Below, piece by piece: positions 16,721 through 26,501 of a DNA stretch of 60,147 bases. The stretch is from Fidelibacterota bacterium (lineage in GTDB: Bacteria; Fidelibacterota; Marinisomatia; Marinisomatales; TCS55). Location: contig JAPYRG010000014.1 in NCBI GenBank assembly GCA_029936965.1, positions 1 through 60,147 on the forward strand, written 5' to 3'. The translations under genes and the position numbers were made by a program. The stretch's first letter is position 1. Every line of letters starts with the position of its first letter. Below the pieces are notes generated by a model. The model was not told the DNA's origin, ran no database searches, and saw only the letters and a list, made by a program, of their open reading frames with translations.

Positions 16721-17940
16721 AGGTAGGGTTAATTACGATAGGGAATGAACTGTTATCAGGTTTTACAATTGATACGAACAGTTCTTGGATAGGCCAAGCA
16801 TTAATTGAATTTGGCGCTAGAATTTCATGGCATTTAACTGTGAAAGATGATTCTAGTCAAATTAATAGTGGTTTAGATAATACTCCTAAAGATTGCAGAA
16901 TAATACTTATTACTGGAGGCTTAGGTCCAACTCACGATGATATTACACAAAATACATTGTTTGAATATTATGGAATAAAACCGGTATTTGATAAAGAGTA
17001 CTGGGAATTGCTTAATTCTAGAATGAAAAAAAGAGGTAGATCGTTGCCTGAAATTAATAAGAATCAAGCAATAGCGGCAGAGGATGGAAAAGGAAGAATA
17101 ATCCCAAATAGTTTTGGTACTGCTCGAGGAATTCATATTTTTAAAAATGATATAGATATATTTGCTATGCCTGGTGTGCCAAAAGAAATGAAAAATATGA
17201 TGAAAGATACAGTTTTACCCTGGATTTATAATATAACAAAAAATAAGATACATGTAAATACGCTTCGAACTACAGGAATTATGGAATCATCTTTAGCAGA
17301 AAAGATGAGAGATATAATTGAAGTATCAAAAAATATTGAAATATCTTTTCTACCTCAATTTACTGGGGTTGATATAAGAATAATGTCTTCTAAAAAAGCC
17401 CCTTTGGATGAAGCGCAAAGAATTATAAATGAGCGTATAGGAAAATATATATATGGCACAGGATCTGATATTTTAGAGAGTGTTGTTGGAAAAATGCTTA
17501 TTGAACAAAATTTGACTTTGTCAACAGCAGAATCTTGCACTGGAGGCTTACTGGGACATCGTTTAACTAATACACCTGGAAGTTCTAAATATTATCTGGG
17601 AGGGGTAAACTCATATAGTAATGAAATGAAGATTAATGTAATTAATGTTAAGAAAAAAACATTAGATATGTATGGTGCTGTAAGTAAAGAAGTTTCAATA
17701 GAAATGTCTAAAGGTGTAAGAAAGTTGCTTAAATCTGATATTGCCTTATCTATAACAGGTATTGCAGGGCCTGGTGGCGGTACAGAGGATAAGCCAGTTG
17801 GATTAGTTTATATAACATTAATTCATAATGACATAATTATAAATAAAGAATTTACTTTTTTTAAAGACAGGTTAATAAATAAGCAGTTAAGTAGTCAAGT
17901 TGCTTTAAATATGATAAGGATTTATCTATTAAATGAGTGA
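16717..17940 (+). CDS. cinA: CinA: competence/damage-inducible protein, NMN amidohydrolase
   Basis: A full-length two-domain CinA of 407 aa. The N-terminal molybdopterin-binding-like domain has LITIGNELLSGFTIDTNSSW and ITGGLGPTHDDITQ. The C-terminal domain has STAESCTGGLLGHRLTNTPG and SITGIAGPGGGTEDKPVG, the nicotinamide-nucleotide amidase signature. The enzyme recycles NMN formed by DNA ligase. The gene starts with TTG, overlapping pgpA by four bases. It sits three genes before recX, and cinA next to recA is a recurring arrangement. Confidence 0.95.
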   Translation: MKVGLITIGNELLSGFTIDTNSSWIGQALIEFGARISWHLTVKDDSSQINSGLDNTPKDCRIILITGGLGPTHDDITQNTLFEYYGIKPVFDKEYWELLNSRMKKRGRSLPEINKNQAIAAEDGKGRIIPNSFGTARGIHIFKNDIDIFAMPGVPKEMKNMMKDTVLPWIYNITKNKIHVNTLRTTGIMESSLAEKMRDIIEVSKNIEISFLPQFTGVDIRIMSSKKAPLDEAQRIINERIGKYIYGTGSDILESVVGKMLIEQNLTLSTAESCTGGLLGHRLTNTPGSSKYYLGGVNSYSNEMKINVINVKKKTLDMYGAVSKEVSIEMSKGVRKLLKSDIALSITGIAGPGGGTEDKPVGLVYITLIHNDIIINKEFTFFKDRLINKQLSSQVALNMIRIYLLNE

Positions 17941-18514
17941 AAAACTTATTAGGGTTTTCATATCGGTTTCTGTACCTAAAGAGATTATAAATATCAAAGA
18001 AATGCTTAAATCAACAGTAGATACAAGAGGTATAAAGAATAGATGGATACGAGATGGAAATATGCATCTTACTTTAAAGTTTATAGGAAATGCAACTGAA
18101 GAATCTATAGATAGCATAAATAATACAATTCATGATGTAGTTAAAGATACTCCATTTATAAATTTATCAATATCTGGGACAGGCTGCTTTTCAAAAGGAG
18201 ACAGGGTAAATACATTGTGGGTAGGTATAAAGGGGGATCTCGATGAACTGGAGGAACTAATTCTTAATATTAACAATAAACTAGAACCTTTAGGATTTCC
18301 TATTGAAAGAAGAAAATTTTTACCTCATATCACTATAGCAAGAATTAACCCTAATCAGAAAAAGAAGCCTGATATATCAAACTTTTTGAATACTACATTT
18401 ATGGAATTGCCAATGAAAATAGCAAAAATTAATTTAATGCAAAGTCAGTCCTTTCCTAAAGGATCTTTCTATACTATTTTAGATACCCAATTTTTAGACA
18501 CAAAATTAGAATAG
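17933..18514 (+). CDS. thpR: RNA 2',3'-cyclic phosphodiesterase (LigT family)
   Basis: A 193-residue 2H phosphoesterase. The two catalytic HxTx motifs are HLTLKFIG (about residues 44-51) and HITIARIN (about 130-137). The N-terminus RVFISVSVP is typical of the ThpR/LigT family. These enzymes hydrolyse 2',3'-cyclic ends of RNA and were first studied as tRNA ligases. The start overlaps cinA by eight bases, and recA follows after nine bases, so all three are likely co-transcribed. Confidence 0.92.
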   Translation: MSEKLIRVFISVSVPKEIINIKEMLKSTVDTRGIKNRWIRDGNMHLTLKFIGNATEESIDSINNTIHDVVKDTPFINLSISGTGCFSKGDRVNTLWVGIKGDLDELEELILNINNKLEPLGFPIERRKFLPHITIARINPNQKKKPDISNFLNTTFMELPMKIAKINLMQSQSFPKGSFYTILDTQFLDTKLE

Positions 18515-18523
18515 GAGTGATGA

Positions 18524-19543
18524 ATGGCATCAACAACTAAAAAAACGAAAGCTTTGGATTTAGCTATAACTCAAATTGACCGTCAGTTTGGGAAAGGATC
18601 TATTATGCGCCTTGGGAATGATAAACCAAGCACTACTGAGAGTGTGATTTCAACTGGGTGTCTTTCATTGGATGTGGCTTTAGGGGTAGGTGGAGTTCCT
18701 AGAGGAAGAATCATTGAGATATATGGACCTGAAGCCTCAGGGAAAACAACACTAGCATTGCATATAGTTGCAGAAGCACAGAAAAATAATGGTTATGCAG
18801 CATTTGTTGATGTTGAGCATGCATTAGATCCAGAATATTCAAAATCACTTGGTGTTAATACAGATGATTTACTTGTATCTCAACCAGATACTGGAGAACA
18901 AGCATTAGAGATAACTGAAACGTTAGTTAGAAGTGGAGCGTTGGATGTTATTGTTATTGACTCTGTAGCAGCTTTAGTGCCTCAAGCAGAGTTAGATGGA
19001 GAAATGGGCGATACTCATGTAGGCTTACAGGCTAGATTAATGTCTCAAGCTTTAAGGAAACTTACGGGTACAGTTAGTCGATCTAATACGTGCGTAATTT
19101 TCATAAATCAGATAAGGATAAAAATAGGAGTGATGTTTGGAAATCCTGAGACTACGCCCGGAGGACGGGCTCTCAAATTTTATTCAAGTCAAAGATTGGA
19201 GATCCGAAGAGTATCCACTATTAAGGAGGGCCTTAACGCTGTAGGTAATAAAGTTCGTGTTAAGGTTGTAAAAAATAAAGTAGCTTCTCCTTTTAAAATG
19301 GCTGAATTTGATATAATGTATGGTGTGGGAATATCATATGTAGGTGATGTGCTAGATTTAGCAGTAACTGCTGATATAGTGCAAAAAATGGGAGCTTGGT
19401 ATTCATATAAAGATGAAAAGATTGGTCAAGGACGAGAAAATACCAAAGCATATCTTGAAGAAAATACCGATATGATGTCTAAAATTATTAAGCAAGTAAA
19501 AGGATTTATGGGTGTAAGTTTTTCGGGGGATGAAAAAGCGTAA
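18524..19543 (+). CDS. recA: Recombinase RecA
   Basis: A canonical RecA of 339 aa. It starts with [20 protein letters not shown], has Walker [10 protein letters not shown] (about 67-75), Walker [14 protein letters not shown], loop L1 near [19 protein letters not shown] and loop L2 near [21 protein letters not shown] ribosome site (AGGAG) precedes the ATG. The C-terminal acidic tail is short. No separate promoter is obvious, as the gene follows thpR by nine bases. The 3' end overlaps recX by 14 bases, and a strong terminator hairpin lies about 65 bases further on, inside recX. Confidence 0.98.
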   Translation: MASTTKKTKALDLAITQIDRQFGKGSIMRLGNDKPSTTESVISTGCLSLDVALGVGGVPRGRIIEIYGPEASGKTTLALHIVAEAQKNNGYAAFVDVEHALDPEYSKSLGVNTDDLLVSQPDTGEQALEITETLVRSGALDVIVIDSVAALVPQAELDGEMGDTHVGLQARLMSQALRKLTGTVSRSNTCVIFINQIRIKIGVMFGNPETTPGGRALKFYSSQRLEIRRVSTIKEGLNAVGNKVRVKVVKNKVASPFKMAEFDIMYGVGISYVGDVLDLAVTADIVQKMGAWYSYKDEKIGQGRENTKAYLEENTDMMSKIIKQVKGFMGVSFSGDEKA

Positions 19544-20165
19544 GGTTGTAGATATTCAAGTACAAAAACGTAGGAAAAACCGACGAAACATTTTCCTTGA
19601 TGACGGTAGCGTCTTCGGTGTCTCCGAAGACGTTTTTTTTTCAATCCCAATACATATTGGAGATACTATTTCAGACCAAATTTTCAATGATATATTAGAG
19701 TCTGATTCAAAATCAAAAATCTATAATTCAGCTATTAATCTTTTGAGTTATAGAATGAGGAGTAAATCAGAGTTAAATGATCGATTGATAAGAAAAAATT
19801 ATAATGAAGACGGCATTATGGATGTAATTAATAATCTTGAATTAAAAGGATATTTAGATGATGAGAAGTTTGCATATGCATTTGCAAAAGAAAAAGTTAA
19901 AAATAAATTAATAGGTCCTATTGCTTTGAAATTTGAAATGTCTTCACATAAACTTGATGTAGAGCTTATTGATAAAACTATAAGCTCTATTTATGATATG
20001 CTTCCCCAAAAGATGATAATTAATAGATTAATAACTAAATGGAAGGTGAAAGATATCATTGGAAAAGACCCTAAAATTAAAAGTAAAATAATTAATCGTT
20101 TGAAAAATAAAGGTTTTTATTGGGATGATATTCAAAGAGCTATCAATGCCTTTGGTGATAATTAA
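19530..20165 (+). CDS. recX: Regulatory protein RecX
   Basis: A 211-residue RecX, a three-helix-repeat protein that binds and restrains RecA filaments. The N-terminal strand region ([20 protein letters not shown], then [12 protein letters not shown]) matches the usual RecX start. Helical repeats follow, with [36 protein letters not shown] and [16 protein letters not shown]. The gene overlaps recA by 14 bases. A perfect terminator hairpin with nine T lies within codons about 27-37 and would limit how much recX message is made after recA. Confidence 0.92.
   Translation: MKKRKVVDIQVQKRRKNRRNIFLDDGSVFGVSEDVFFSIPIHIGDTISDQIFNDILESDSKSKIYNSAINLLSYRMRSKSELNDRLIRKNYNEDGIMDVINNLELKGYLDDEKFAYAFAKEKVKNKLIGPIALKFEMSSHKLDVELIDKTISSIYDMLPQKMIINRLITKWKVKDIIGKDPKIKSKIINRLKNKGFYWDDIQRAINAFGDN
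19610..19641 (+). terminator. Intrinsic terminator inside recX, downstream of recA
   Basis: CGTCTTCGG (19610-19618) pairs perfectly with CCGAAGACG (19624-19632) over a five-base TGTCT loop, and nine T follow. The structure has everything expected of an efficient intrinsic terminator, yet it encodes conserved RecX residues [13 protein letters not shown]. It begins 67 bases after the recA stop. Most transcripts may stop here, with recX made only by read-through. Confidence 0.85.
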
Positions 20166-20178
20166 TAAAAGTTTATAA

Positions 20179-21255
20179 ATGGTTAAAAATAATTATTCAG
20201 TATTAATAAATAATAAATATGTAGAAGTATCTAATATTTATGCTGTTGGAAGAAATTATATTGATCATGCAAAAGAGATGAAATCTGGAGTTAGTAAGAA
20301 TCCAATATTTTTTCAAAAAGCCCTTACTTCTTTAAGTAAAAGCCCAACTATTATTCTTCCGAACAAAAGAGAAATACATCATGAGCTAGAAGTAGTAGTA
20401 TTATTAGGAAAATCTGGAGATAATATCAGCATAAATAATGCAATGGATTATATTCAAGGTATAGGGCTTGGCTTAGACCTTACTGATCGGAAATTACAAA
20501 GCGAACTAAAGAGAAAATCTCTTCCATGGTTTATCTCAAAGTCTTTTAAAGGATCTGCTGTTGTTTCAGAATTTTATACATGGGATAAGTCAAGATGGAA
20601 AAACAAGTTTTGGCTTAAGAGAAACAATGAAATAGTTCAAAGTGGAAAAATTATTGATATGGTATTTTCTATTAAACAATTAATTAACTATTTATCTAAA
20701 AGAATTCCTCTTTTGAATGGAGATTTAATTTTCACTGGAACGCCTAGTGGTGTTGGTGCAATTACTCATGGTGATAAGTTAGAGATGGGTCTAGGAAAAG
20801 AAAGTTTTATGAAAATTGATGTAATAGATTACGTATCTATGAATGAAGAATTAGGAACCTTTTCACTTTTTGTAGATGGAGCTGCGGACTTACATTCGAA
20901 AACGGCGGGAATTGGTGGGGTTTTTTATAATGATGACAATGAAGAGGTCTATAGTTTTTCTGAATATTTAGATGATGCAACAAACAACGAAGCAGAATAC
21001 ACAGCGTTAATCGAGGGGCTTAAATATGGACTTGAATTAAAACTTATAAATATTAATATATATTCAGATAGCGAGCTTATCGTTAATCAAGTCAATGGAG
21101 ACTATAAGGTTAAGAATGATCGAATGAAAAAACTTCATCATATAGTATTGAATTTATTGGAACAGTATGATAACTGGGTAATTAATCATGTTATGAGGGA
21201 TGATAATATAATTGCTGATAAATTAAGCAAAGATGGGAGAAAGAAAGGTAGATGA
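20179..21255 (+). CDS. Fusion of FAH-family hydrolase and RNase HI, 358 aa
   Basis: Two unrelated enzymes in one frame. Residues about 15-220 are a fumarylacetoacetate-hydrolase-type domain (YcgM group): YAVGRNYIDHAKEM, the metal ligands Glu-69 and Glu-71 in HHELE and Asp-100 in GLDLTD, and IFTGTPSGVG. Members act on acylpyruvates or oxaloacetate. Residues about 226-358 are a complete RNase HI with all four carboxylates: Asp-233 (FVDGAA), Glu-273 (TNNEAEY), Asp-297 (YSDSELIVNQV) and Asp-347 (ADKLSK). It cuts RNA in RNA-DNA hybrids. No stop or likely internal ribosome site separates them, though ATG 20839 could start the RNase part alone. The stop overlaps the next gene. Confidence 0.88.
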   Translation: MVKNNYSVLINNKYVEVSNIYAVGRNYIDHAKEMKSGVSKNPIFFQKALTSLSKSPTIILPNKREIHHELEVVVLLGKSGDNISINNAMDYIQGIGLGLDLTDRKLQSELKRKSLPWFISKSFKGSAVVSEFYTWDKSRWKNKFWLKRNNEIVQSGKIIDMVFSIKQLINYLSKRIPLLNGDLIFTGTPSGVGAITHGDKLEMGLGKESFMKIDVIDYVSMNEELGTFSLFVDGAADLHSKTAGIGGVFYNDDNEEVYSFSEYLDDATNNEAEYTALIEGLKYGLELKLININIYSDSELIVNQVNGDYKVKNDRMKKLHHIVLNLLEQYDNWVINHVMRDDNIIADKLSKDGRKKGR

Positions 21256-22334
21256 AAGCATTAGTAACAGCAGGGGGACATGGTACTCGATTAAGACCGA
21301 TTACTTATACTCAAAATAAGCATTTAATACCAATCGCTAATAAAACTATGCTTCAATATGCATTAGATTATCTTAAAGAAGCAGAAATCTATGAAATTGG
21401 CATCATTATAAATGCAAATGATAAATCGATTCAAAATGTTTTTGGTAATGGTGAAGGTCTTGGTGTGGAAATTACTTATATAGAGCAAAATCAACCTCTT
21501 GGACTTGCGCATGTGGTGAAGATTTCTCAATCATTTATAGGTAATGATGATTTTATATTTTATTTGGGAGATAATATTCTTATTGGTGGAGTTAAATCAT
21601 TTATAAATAATTTTAATAGAATGAAATCAAATTGTCATTTAGTTTTAAGTCAGGTACCTGATCCTAATCGATTTGGAGTTGCAGAAGTTGTTAATGATCG
21701 TATTGTAAGTATAGAAGAGAAGCCAAGCTCTGCCAAGAGCAATCTTGCGGTCACGGGAATTTATTTATATGATAGTAATATTTTTGAAGCTGTTAATAGT
21801 ATAAAACCATCTGAAAGAGGAGAATTAGAAATATCTGATGCACACCAATTTCTAATAGAGAATGGATATGATGTAAGTTACTCGGAAATTACTGGATGGT
21901 GGAAGGATACAGGACAGCCATCTGATTTATTAGATGCTAATCGTCTTATTTTAGATAATATTAAAGAAAAAATTGATGGATCTGTAGATAGTTTAACACA
22001 AATATCAGGAGAAGTTATTATTGGTAATAATAGTCAAATAATTAACTCAAAGATTAATGGACCCGCAATTATTGATAATGATACTCTTATAAAGGATTCA
22101 TTTATCGGCCCCTATTCTGCTATAGGGAAGAATTGTAAAATTACAAGCAGTAAAGTTGAATATTCTATTATAATGGAAGGATGTTTAATAGATCGTGTGG
22201 ATAGAAATATCAGTTCTTCTTTATTAGGGAAACACGTTAAAATTATTAGTTTTAATAATAAAAATAATCAGGCAAGGTTTCTTCTAGGCGATCAGAGCTA
22301 TATTGAATTAACAGATTTAAATAATATAAATTGA
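21252..22334 (+). CDS. Glucose-1-phosphate thymidylyltransferase, long form
   Basis: A sugar nucleotidyltransferase of 360 aa. The N-terminal signature is MKALVTAGGHGTRLRPITYT with the catalytic Lys shortly after (QNKHLIPI). Further blocks are IEQNQPLGLAHVV, FYLGDNIL and GWWKDTGQPSDL. Residues after about 245 form a left-handed beta-helix (IIGNNSQIINSKI and following hexads), as in the long RmlA/StrD group. It makes dTDP-glucose for surface polysaccharides. It overlaps the fusion gene by four bases (ATGA). Substrate specificity is not proven by sequence. Confidence 0.9.
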   Translation: MKALVTAGGHGTRLRPITYTQNKHLIPIANKTMLQYALDYLKEAEIYEIGIIINANDKSIQNVFGNGEGLGVEITYIEQNQPLGLAHVVKISQSFIGNDDFIFYLGDNILIGGVKSFINNFNRMKSNCHLVLSQVPDPNRFGVAEVVNDRIVSIEEKPSSAKSNLAVTGIYLYDSNIFEAVNSIKPSERGELEISDAHQFLIENGYDVSYSEITGWWKDTGQPSDLLDANRLILDNIKEKIDGSVDSLTQISGEVIIGNNSQIINSKINGPAIIDNDTLIKDSFIGPYSAIGKNCKITSSKVEYSIIMEGCLIDRVDRNISSSLLGKHVKIISFNNKNNQARFLLGDQSYIELTDLNNIN

Positions 22335-22412
22335 ATAAATGAAGCATATTGCTAATCGAATTGTTAATTTATATCCTAAGAAATTCGAGGTATTTCTTAA
22401 TTCATAAACGGT

Positions 22413-23441
22413 ATGAGTTTTTTATCAAATATTACTAACCCTTTAAACTGGCTATCTGGCGATATAGCAATTGACCTAGGTACTGCAAATACTTTATTGT
22501 GGATGAAGGGAAAAGGTATCCTGGTTAATGAACCATCTATTGTAGCTCGATCTGTTAACGATGGGAATATTATTGCTGTTGGCAATAAAGCAAAAGCAAT
22601 GCTTGGTCGTACTCATAGAGATATAGAAACTATTCGACCCCTGCGAGATGGCGTAATAGCTGACTTTGATATGACGGATGGTATGCTTTTAGGATTTATT
22701 AAAAAGATTAATATTAGTCCTTTAGCAAGAATGAGGATGGTTATATGCGTACCTTCAGGAGTAACTGAAGTTGAAAGAAGAGCAGTAAAAGATTCTGGTT
22801 TACGAGCAAATGCGAGGGAAGTATTCCTTATTGAAGAACCTGTTGCAGCAGCTATTGGAATAGGTTTAGATATTTCACAGCCAGTAGGAAATATAATAGT
22901 TGATATTGGCGGTGGAACAACTGAAATAGCAGTTATAGCACTTTCTGGTGTAGTAACAAAAGAAACGATACGTGTTGCTGGCGATGAAATGGATGAGGCT
23001 TTAGTCCAATGGTTTAGAAATGAACATAAACTTGATATAGGTATTTCAACAGGTGAGGCTATAAAAATATCCGTTGGTTCAGCAATGAGAATTAAGAGTG
23101 AAACTATATCAGTTAAAGGTAGAGATCTTGTTTCGGGAATACCCAAAACTATTGAAGTTACTTCTGATGAAGTAAGGCAGGCTTTAAAAGATCCAGTTAG
23201 TATGATTGTCGAAGCTGTGAAAAAAGCTCTAGAACGCACCCCGCCTGAATTATCAGCTGATATTCTCGATAGAGGTATAATTATGACTGGTGGTGGAAGT
23301 AAACTAAAAGGTATGGATCAAATTATTAGAGAACGTACTAATGTTCCAGTCAATCTTGCAGAAGACCCGCTTCTTTCTGTCGTTAGAGGAACTGGTATGG
23401 TTTTAGAAGATATAAAAAAATACGAAGCGGTCTTAATCTAG
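22413..23441 (+). CDS. mreB: Rod-shape actin homologue MreB
   Basis: A 342-residue MreB, the actin-like filament that organises cell-wall growth along the membrane. The ATP-binding blocks are all present: AIDLGTANTLLWMKGKGILV (phosphate 1), DIGGGTTEIAVIALSG (phosphate 2) and GIIMTGGGSKLKGMD (adenosine site). EEPVAAAIGIG and GDEMDEALV also follow the family. It is the first gene of mreB-mreC-mreD-mrdA-rodA, the classic elongation operon, so the cell is probably a rod or curved rod. Confidence 0.98.
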   Translation: MSFLSNITNPLNWLSGDIAIDLGTANTLLWMKGKGILVNEPSIVARSVNDGNIIAVGNKAKAMLGRTHRDIETIRPLRDGVIADFDMTDGMLLGFIKKINISPLARMRMVICVPSGVTEVERRAVKDSGLRANAREVFLIEEPVAAAIGIGLDISQPVGNIIVDIGGGTTEIAVIALSGVVTKETIRVAGDEMDEALVQWFRNEHKLDIGISTGEAIKISVGSAMRIKSETISVKGRDLVSGIPKTIEVTSDEVRQALKDPVSMIVEAVKKALERTPPELSADILDRGIIMTGGGSKLKGMDQIIRERTNVPVNLAEDPLLSVVRGTGMVLEDIKKYEAVLI

Positions 23442-23452
23442 CACCTTTTCCT

Positions 23453-24238
23453 ATGAGGACATTTTACCTCATACTTATAAAACATAAGGATATTTTTGCA
23501 CTAATTTTTAGTATCATATTATCTTTATTGATGCTTACTAATGGTGACTCAGATAATCTTAGATTATTAAGAAGTAAAGCAAACCGTTTTTTTACTTATA
23601 TATATTCTCCTATTACTTGGGTCCGAACAATGGCATTAATAGAGGAAGAGGCTTCGTTATTAAGAGAGAAGAACCTTCAGCTTTCTTTTCAATTAGAATC
23701 AATGAAACATTTGTTGGCTGAAAATAGTCGATTTAAAAAATTGCTAAATTTTAAACGTGAAAGTGAGCTAAATATATACCCTGCTCGTGTGATTAATATG
23801 GGAGCTTCACCGCATTTATCATCGTCATTAACAATTGACATTGGAAGTGAATCTGGAGTTTCTGTTAACGATCCAATTATAACATCTAATGGAGTAATTG
23901 GTAAAACTGTAATTATTGGTGAAAATGAATCAATTGTTCAATTAATAAATGATGCCACATTTCGTTTAAGCGTTCGAATTAAACCATCAGGTTCAACAGG
24001 GATATTGCGATGGCTAGATAAAGATCTATATTTGATAAAAGAGGTACAAAAAAATTCAAATGTAGAAGTTGGTAATCAGATCGTAACGTCCGGGTTTAGC
24101 GACATTTTTCCAAATGATCTACCTGTTGGAGAGGTAATAAAAATTACAGATGAGAGAGGCAGATTTCAGAAATCTGTTATTGTTAAAATTAATGAAAATA
24201 TTGGATCCATTATGAATTTATTTGTTATAGTGGATTAA
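23453..24238 (+). CDS. mreC: Cell shape protein MreC
   Basis: A 261-residue MreC with one N-terminal membrane helix (about 14-32). A coiled coil (about 60-95, EEEASLLREKNLQLSFQLES) and two beta-barrel subdomains follow, with ARVINMGASPHLSSSLTIDI and ITSNGVIGKTVIIGE as typical blocks. It bridges MreB inside the cell to penicillin-binding protein 2 outside. The distance to mreB is 11 bases. Confidence 0.95.
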   Translation: MRTFYLILIKHKDIFALIFSIILSLLMLTNGDSDNLRLLRSKANRFFTYIYSPITWVRTMALIEEEASLLREKNLQLSFQLESMKHLLAENSRFKKLLNFKRESELNIYPARVINMGASPHLSSSLTIDIGSESGVSVNDPIITSNGVIGKTVIIGENESIVQLINDATFRLSVRIKPSGSTGILRWLDKDLYLIKEVQKNSNVEVGNQIVTSGFSDIFPNDLPVGEVIKITDERGRFQKSVIVKINENIGSIMNLFVIVD

Positions 24239-24244
24239 TAAATT

Positions 24245-24727
24245 ATGAAAGATTCTAAAACATGGTCTCTTCTAGTATTAATATTTATTTTTCAATATCT
24301 TCTTTCTGATATACTCACGATTAGATATTATCAACCAGATTTTATAGTTATTTATATTTTATATTTTGGCCTTTATTTTGGTCCCTATTATGGAGTTATA
24401 GCTGGTTTTTGTATAGGTTTATTGGTTGATTCTACTCCTATGGTCTCATATTTTGGAATCAGCCCACTTGCGTACTCTTTAACAGGGTTTCTTGCTGGAT
24501 ATCTACAAAATAAATATAATCGTTTATCACCTTTTGTTTTTCATTCTATGTGGATAATCGTAATCGCATTCCATTTTTTAGTATTTACTTATATCAAATA
24601 TCAATTATTATTTGAAATAGATAAGATACAATTTATTTTTAGGTGGTTTGTTTCATTCATGTATACTTTATTTTTCCTTTTAGTATTTCAATATTTCTTT
24701 CCAATTAAAGAAGCGCAGAATGCTTAA
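24245..24727 (+). CDS. mreD: Rod-shape protein MreD
   Basis: A 160-residue membrane protein with about five helices. It shows the weak but typical MreD pattern PDFIVIYILYFGLYFGPYYG then AGFCIGLLVDS and LTGFLAGYL. Placement between mreC and mrdA supports the call. It completes the Rod complex in the membrane. It overlaps the following gene by eight bases. Confidence 0.92.
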   Translation: MKDSKTWSLLVLIFIFQYLLSDILTIRYYQPDFIVIYILYFGLYFGPYYGVIAGFCIGLLVDSTPMVSYFGISPLAYSLTGFLAGYLQNKYNRLSPFVFHSMWIIVIAFHFLVFTYIKYQLLFEIDKIQFIFRWFVSFMYTLFFLLVFQYFFPIKEAQNA

Positions 24728-26501
24728 ATCAAAGAATCTTATTCCCAGATCAAGGCTGTTTACTGCTTACTTTTTAATTTCTTTTATTTTTATTGTTTTA
24801 TTAATTCGTTTTGCTCAAATACAATTATTTGAATATAAACAATATAAAAAAAGAGCTGATATTAATAGTATTCGAGCAGTACCTGTTTCTGCTCCAAGAG
24901 GTATGATCCTAGATCGAAACGGTCATATTCTAGTAGACAATTTCCCTACTTATATTTTAACAGCTTTGCCAAATGAGGTTAATAAAAATAATTTTTCTAT
25001 CATAAGTAGTTGTACGGGTAAAGATACTTCGTTATTAAAAAGAAATTTTAAACGTTATTATAGAGGAAGATTTATACCATCAAGAATAACAAAAGACTTA
25101 TCATTTGATGAATTAAGTTGCATTGAAGAACATAAGAATGAGCTAATGGGAATTAATTATAGTCAGCTTGCTGAAAGATCCTTCCCATCTAAAGTTGGCA
25201 TGAGTCATGTTTTAGGATATGTAAAAGAGATTGATAGATCACTTTTGAATAATATTAATAGTGATTTCCAATACGATGTAGGTGACTTAATTGGATGGCA
25301 AGGTATTGAAAAGCAATATGAATATTTACTCAAAGGAGCAAAAGGCGTTTCATATTCTCAAGTAGATGCTTTTGGAAGAGAAGTAGGCTTAGTAAAAGAA
25401 ATCGCTAATATAAAACCTTTTCCTGGTAAAGATTTATTTACAACGATAGATCTTGGATTACAAAAGACAATGGAAAAATTAATGTCTAAATATAAAGGGG
25501 CAGTCCTTATTACAGATCCATCATCTGGAGAGATATTATCTTTTGTTAGCTCACCTGACTTTTCTCCAGAAATTTTTACAGGAAATACAAGTTTGCATGA
25601 ATGGAGTAATTTGGTAAATGATCCAAGAAAACCATTGTTAAATAGAATAACTAATGGTCTATATCCACCAGGGTCCACATTTAAAATGATTACTGCAATT
25701 GCATTATTAGAGGGATTAATGATTGAAGGTGATGAGATTATTGAATGCTCTGGAATATATCAATATGGAGATAGGTTATTTAAATGTTGGAAGGTAAGTG
25801 GTCATGGGAAAGTAAATTTAGATCAAGCAATAACTCAGTCATGTAATATTTTCTTTTATCAAGCAGTACAACGAATATCGATGAATAGATTTATTAACCT
25901 ATGTCGAAATTTTGGTTTTGGCATTAAAACTGGGATTGACTTACCAACTGAATTAGCTGGATTGCTTCCAACTAGAGATTATATGAATAAACGATATACC
26001 AGCAGAGGGTGGTCTCGAGGGCATCTATTAAATATGGCTTTAGGTCAAGGGGATTTATTAGTTACCCCTATTCAGTTATCCGTATATATTAATAAGATAG
26101 CTACTAATGGAAATACTTTTGTTCCACATTTTAATTTAAATAAGACCCCAGAACCTGTTATTCAAATAAATCTTAAAGATCAAACTTGGGTGAATGTTCA
26201 AAATTATTTATTTAATGCAGTAAATAGTGCAAAAGGGACAGGGAGGGCTGCGAACCCACAAATGAGAGGTCTTAAAGTTTATGGTAAAACAGGTACTGCT
26301 CAAAATCCGCACGGTGATGACCATGCATGGTTTGTTGGTTACGCTGTAAAAGGAAAGAAAATGGTTTCAATAGTAATGTTAATTGAGAATGGTGGTAGTG
26401 GGGGGAAAATAGCTGCCCCTCTTGCGGGATCTGCATTTAAATATATATTTAATAATAATCTTGATCGTATTGCGATAAACAATGGTAAAAGCAGCATATA
26501 A
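24720..26501 (+). CDS. mrdA: Penicillin-binding protein 2 (peptidoglycan transpeptidase)
   Basis: A 593-residue class B PBP. There is one N-terminal membrane helix (about 15-33). The dimerisation domain includes RGMILDRNGHILVDN and LPTELAGL lies later. The transpeptidase domain has the serine motif STFK (Ser about 319, in YPPGSTFKM), QSCN and KTGTAQN (Lys about 523). It crosslinks peptidoglycan during elongation together with RodA, whose gene overlaps by 20 bases. Motifs are intact, so it should be active and beta-lactam-sensitive in type. Confidence 0.96.
   Translation: MLKSKNLIPRSRLFTAYFLISFIFIVLLIRFAQIQLFEYKQYKKRADINSIRAVPVSAPRGMILDRNGHILVDNFPTYILTALPNEVNKNNFSIISSCTGKDTSLLKRNFKRYYRGRFIPSRITKDLSFDELSCIEEHKNELMGINYSQLAERSFPSKVGMSHVLGYVKEIDRSLLNNINSDFQYDVGDLIGWQGIEKQYEYLLKGAKGVSYSQVDAFGREVGLVKEIANIKPFPGKDLFTTIDLGLQKTMEKLMSKYKGAVLITDPSSGEILSFVSSPDFSPEIFTGNTSLHEWSNLVNDPRKPLLNRITNGLYPPGSTFKMITAIALLEGLMIEGDEIIECSGIYQYGDRLFKCWKVSGHGKVNLDQAITQSCNIFFYQAVQRISMNRFINLCRNFGFGIKTGIDLPTELAGLLPTRDYMNKRYTSRGWSRGHLLNMALGQGDLLVTPIQLSVYINKIATNGNTFVPHFNLNKTPEPVIQINLKDQTWVNVQNYLFNAVNSAKGTGRAANPQMRGLKVYGKTGTAQNPHGDDHAWFVGYAVKGKKMVSIVMLIENGGSGGKIAAPLAGSAFKYIFNNNLDRIAINNGKSSI

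Noticed and set aside
22339-22407. A 22-codon frame just before mreB.
   Set aside because: Too short, no ribosome site, no sign of conservation visible from one sequence.
22613-23239. A 208-codon minus-strand open frame.
   Set aside because: It lies wholly inside mreB and is rich in Ser, Ile and Thr, as expected for the antisense of a conserved gene.
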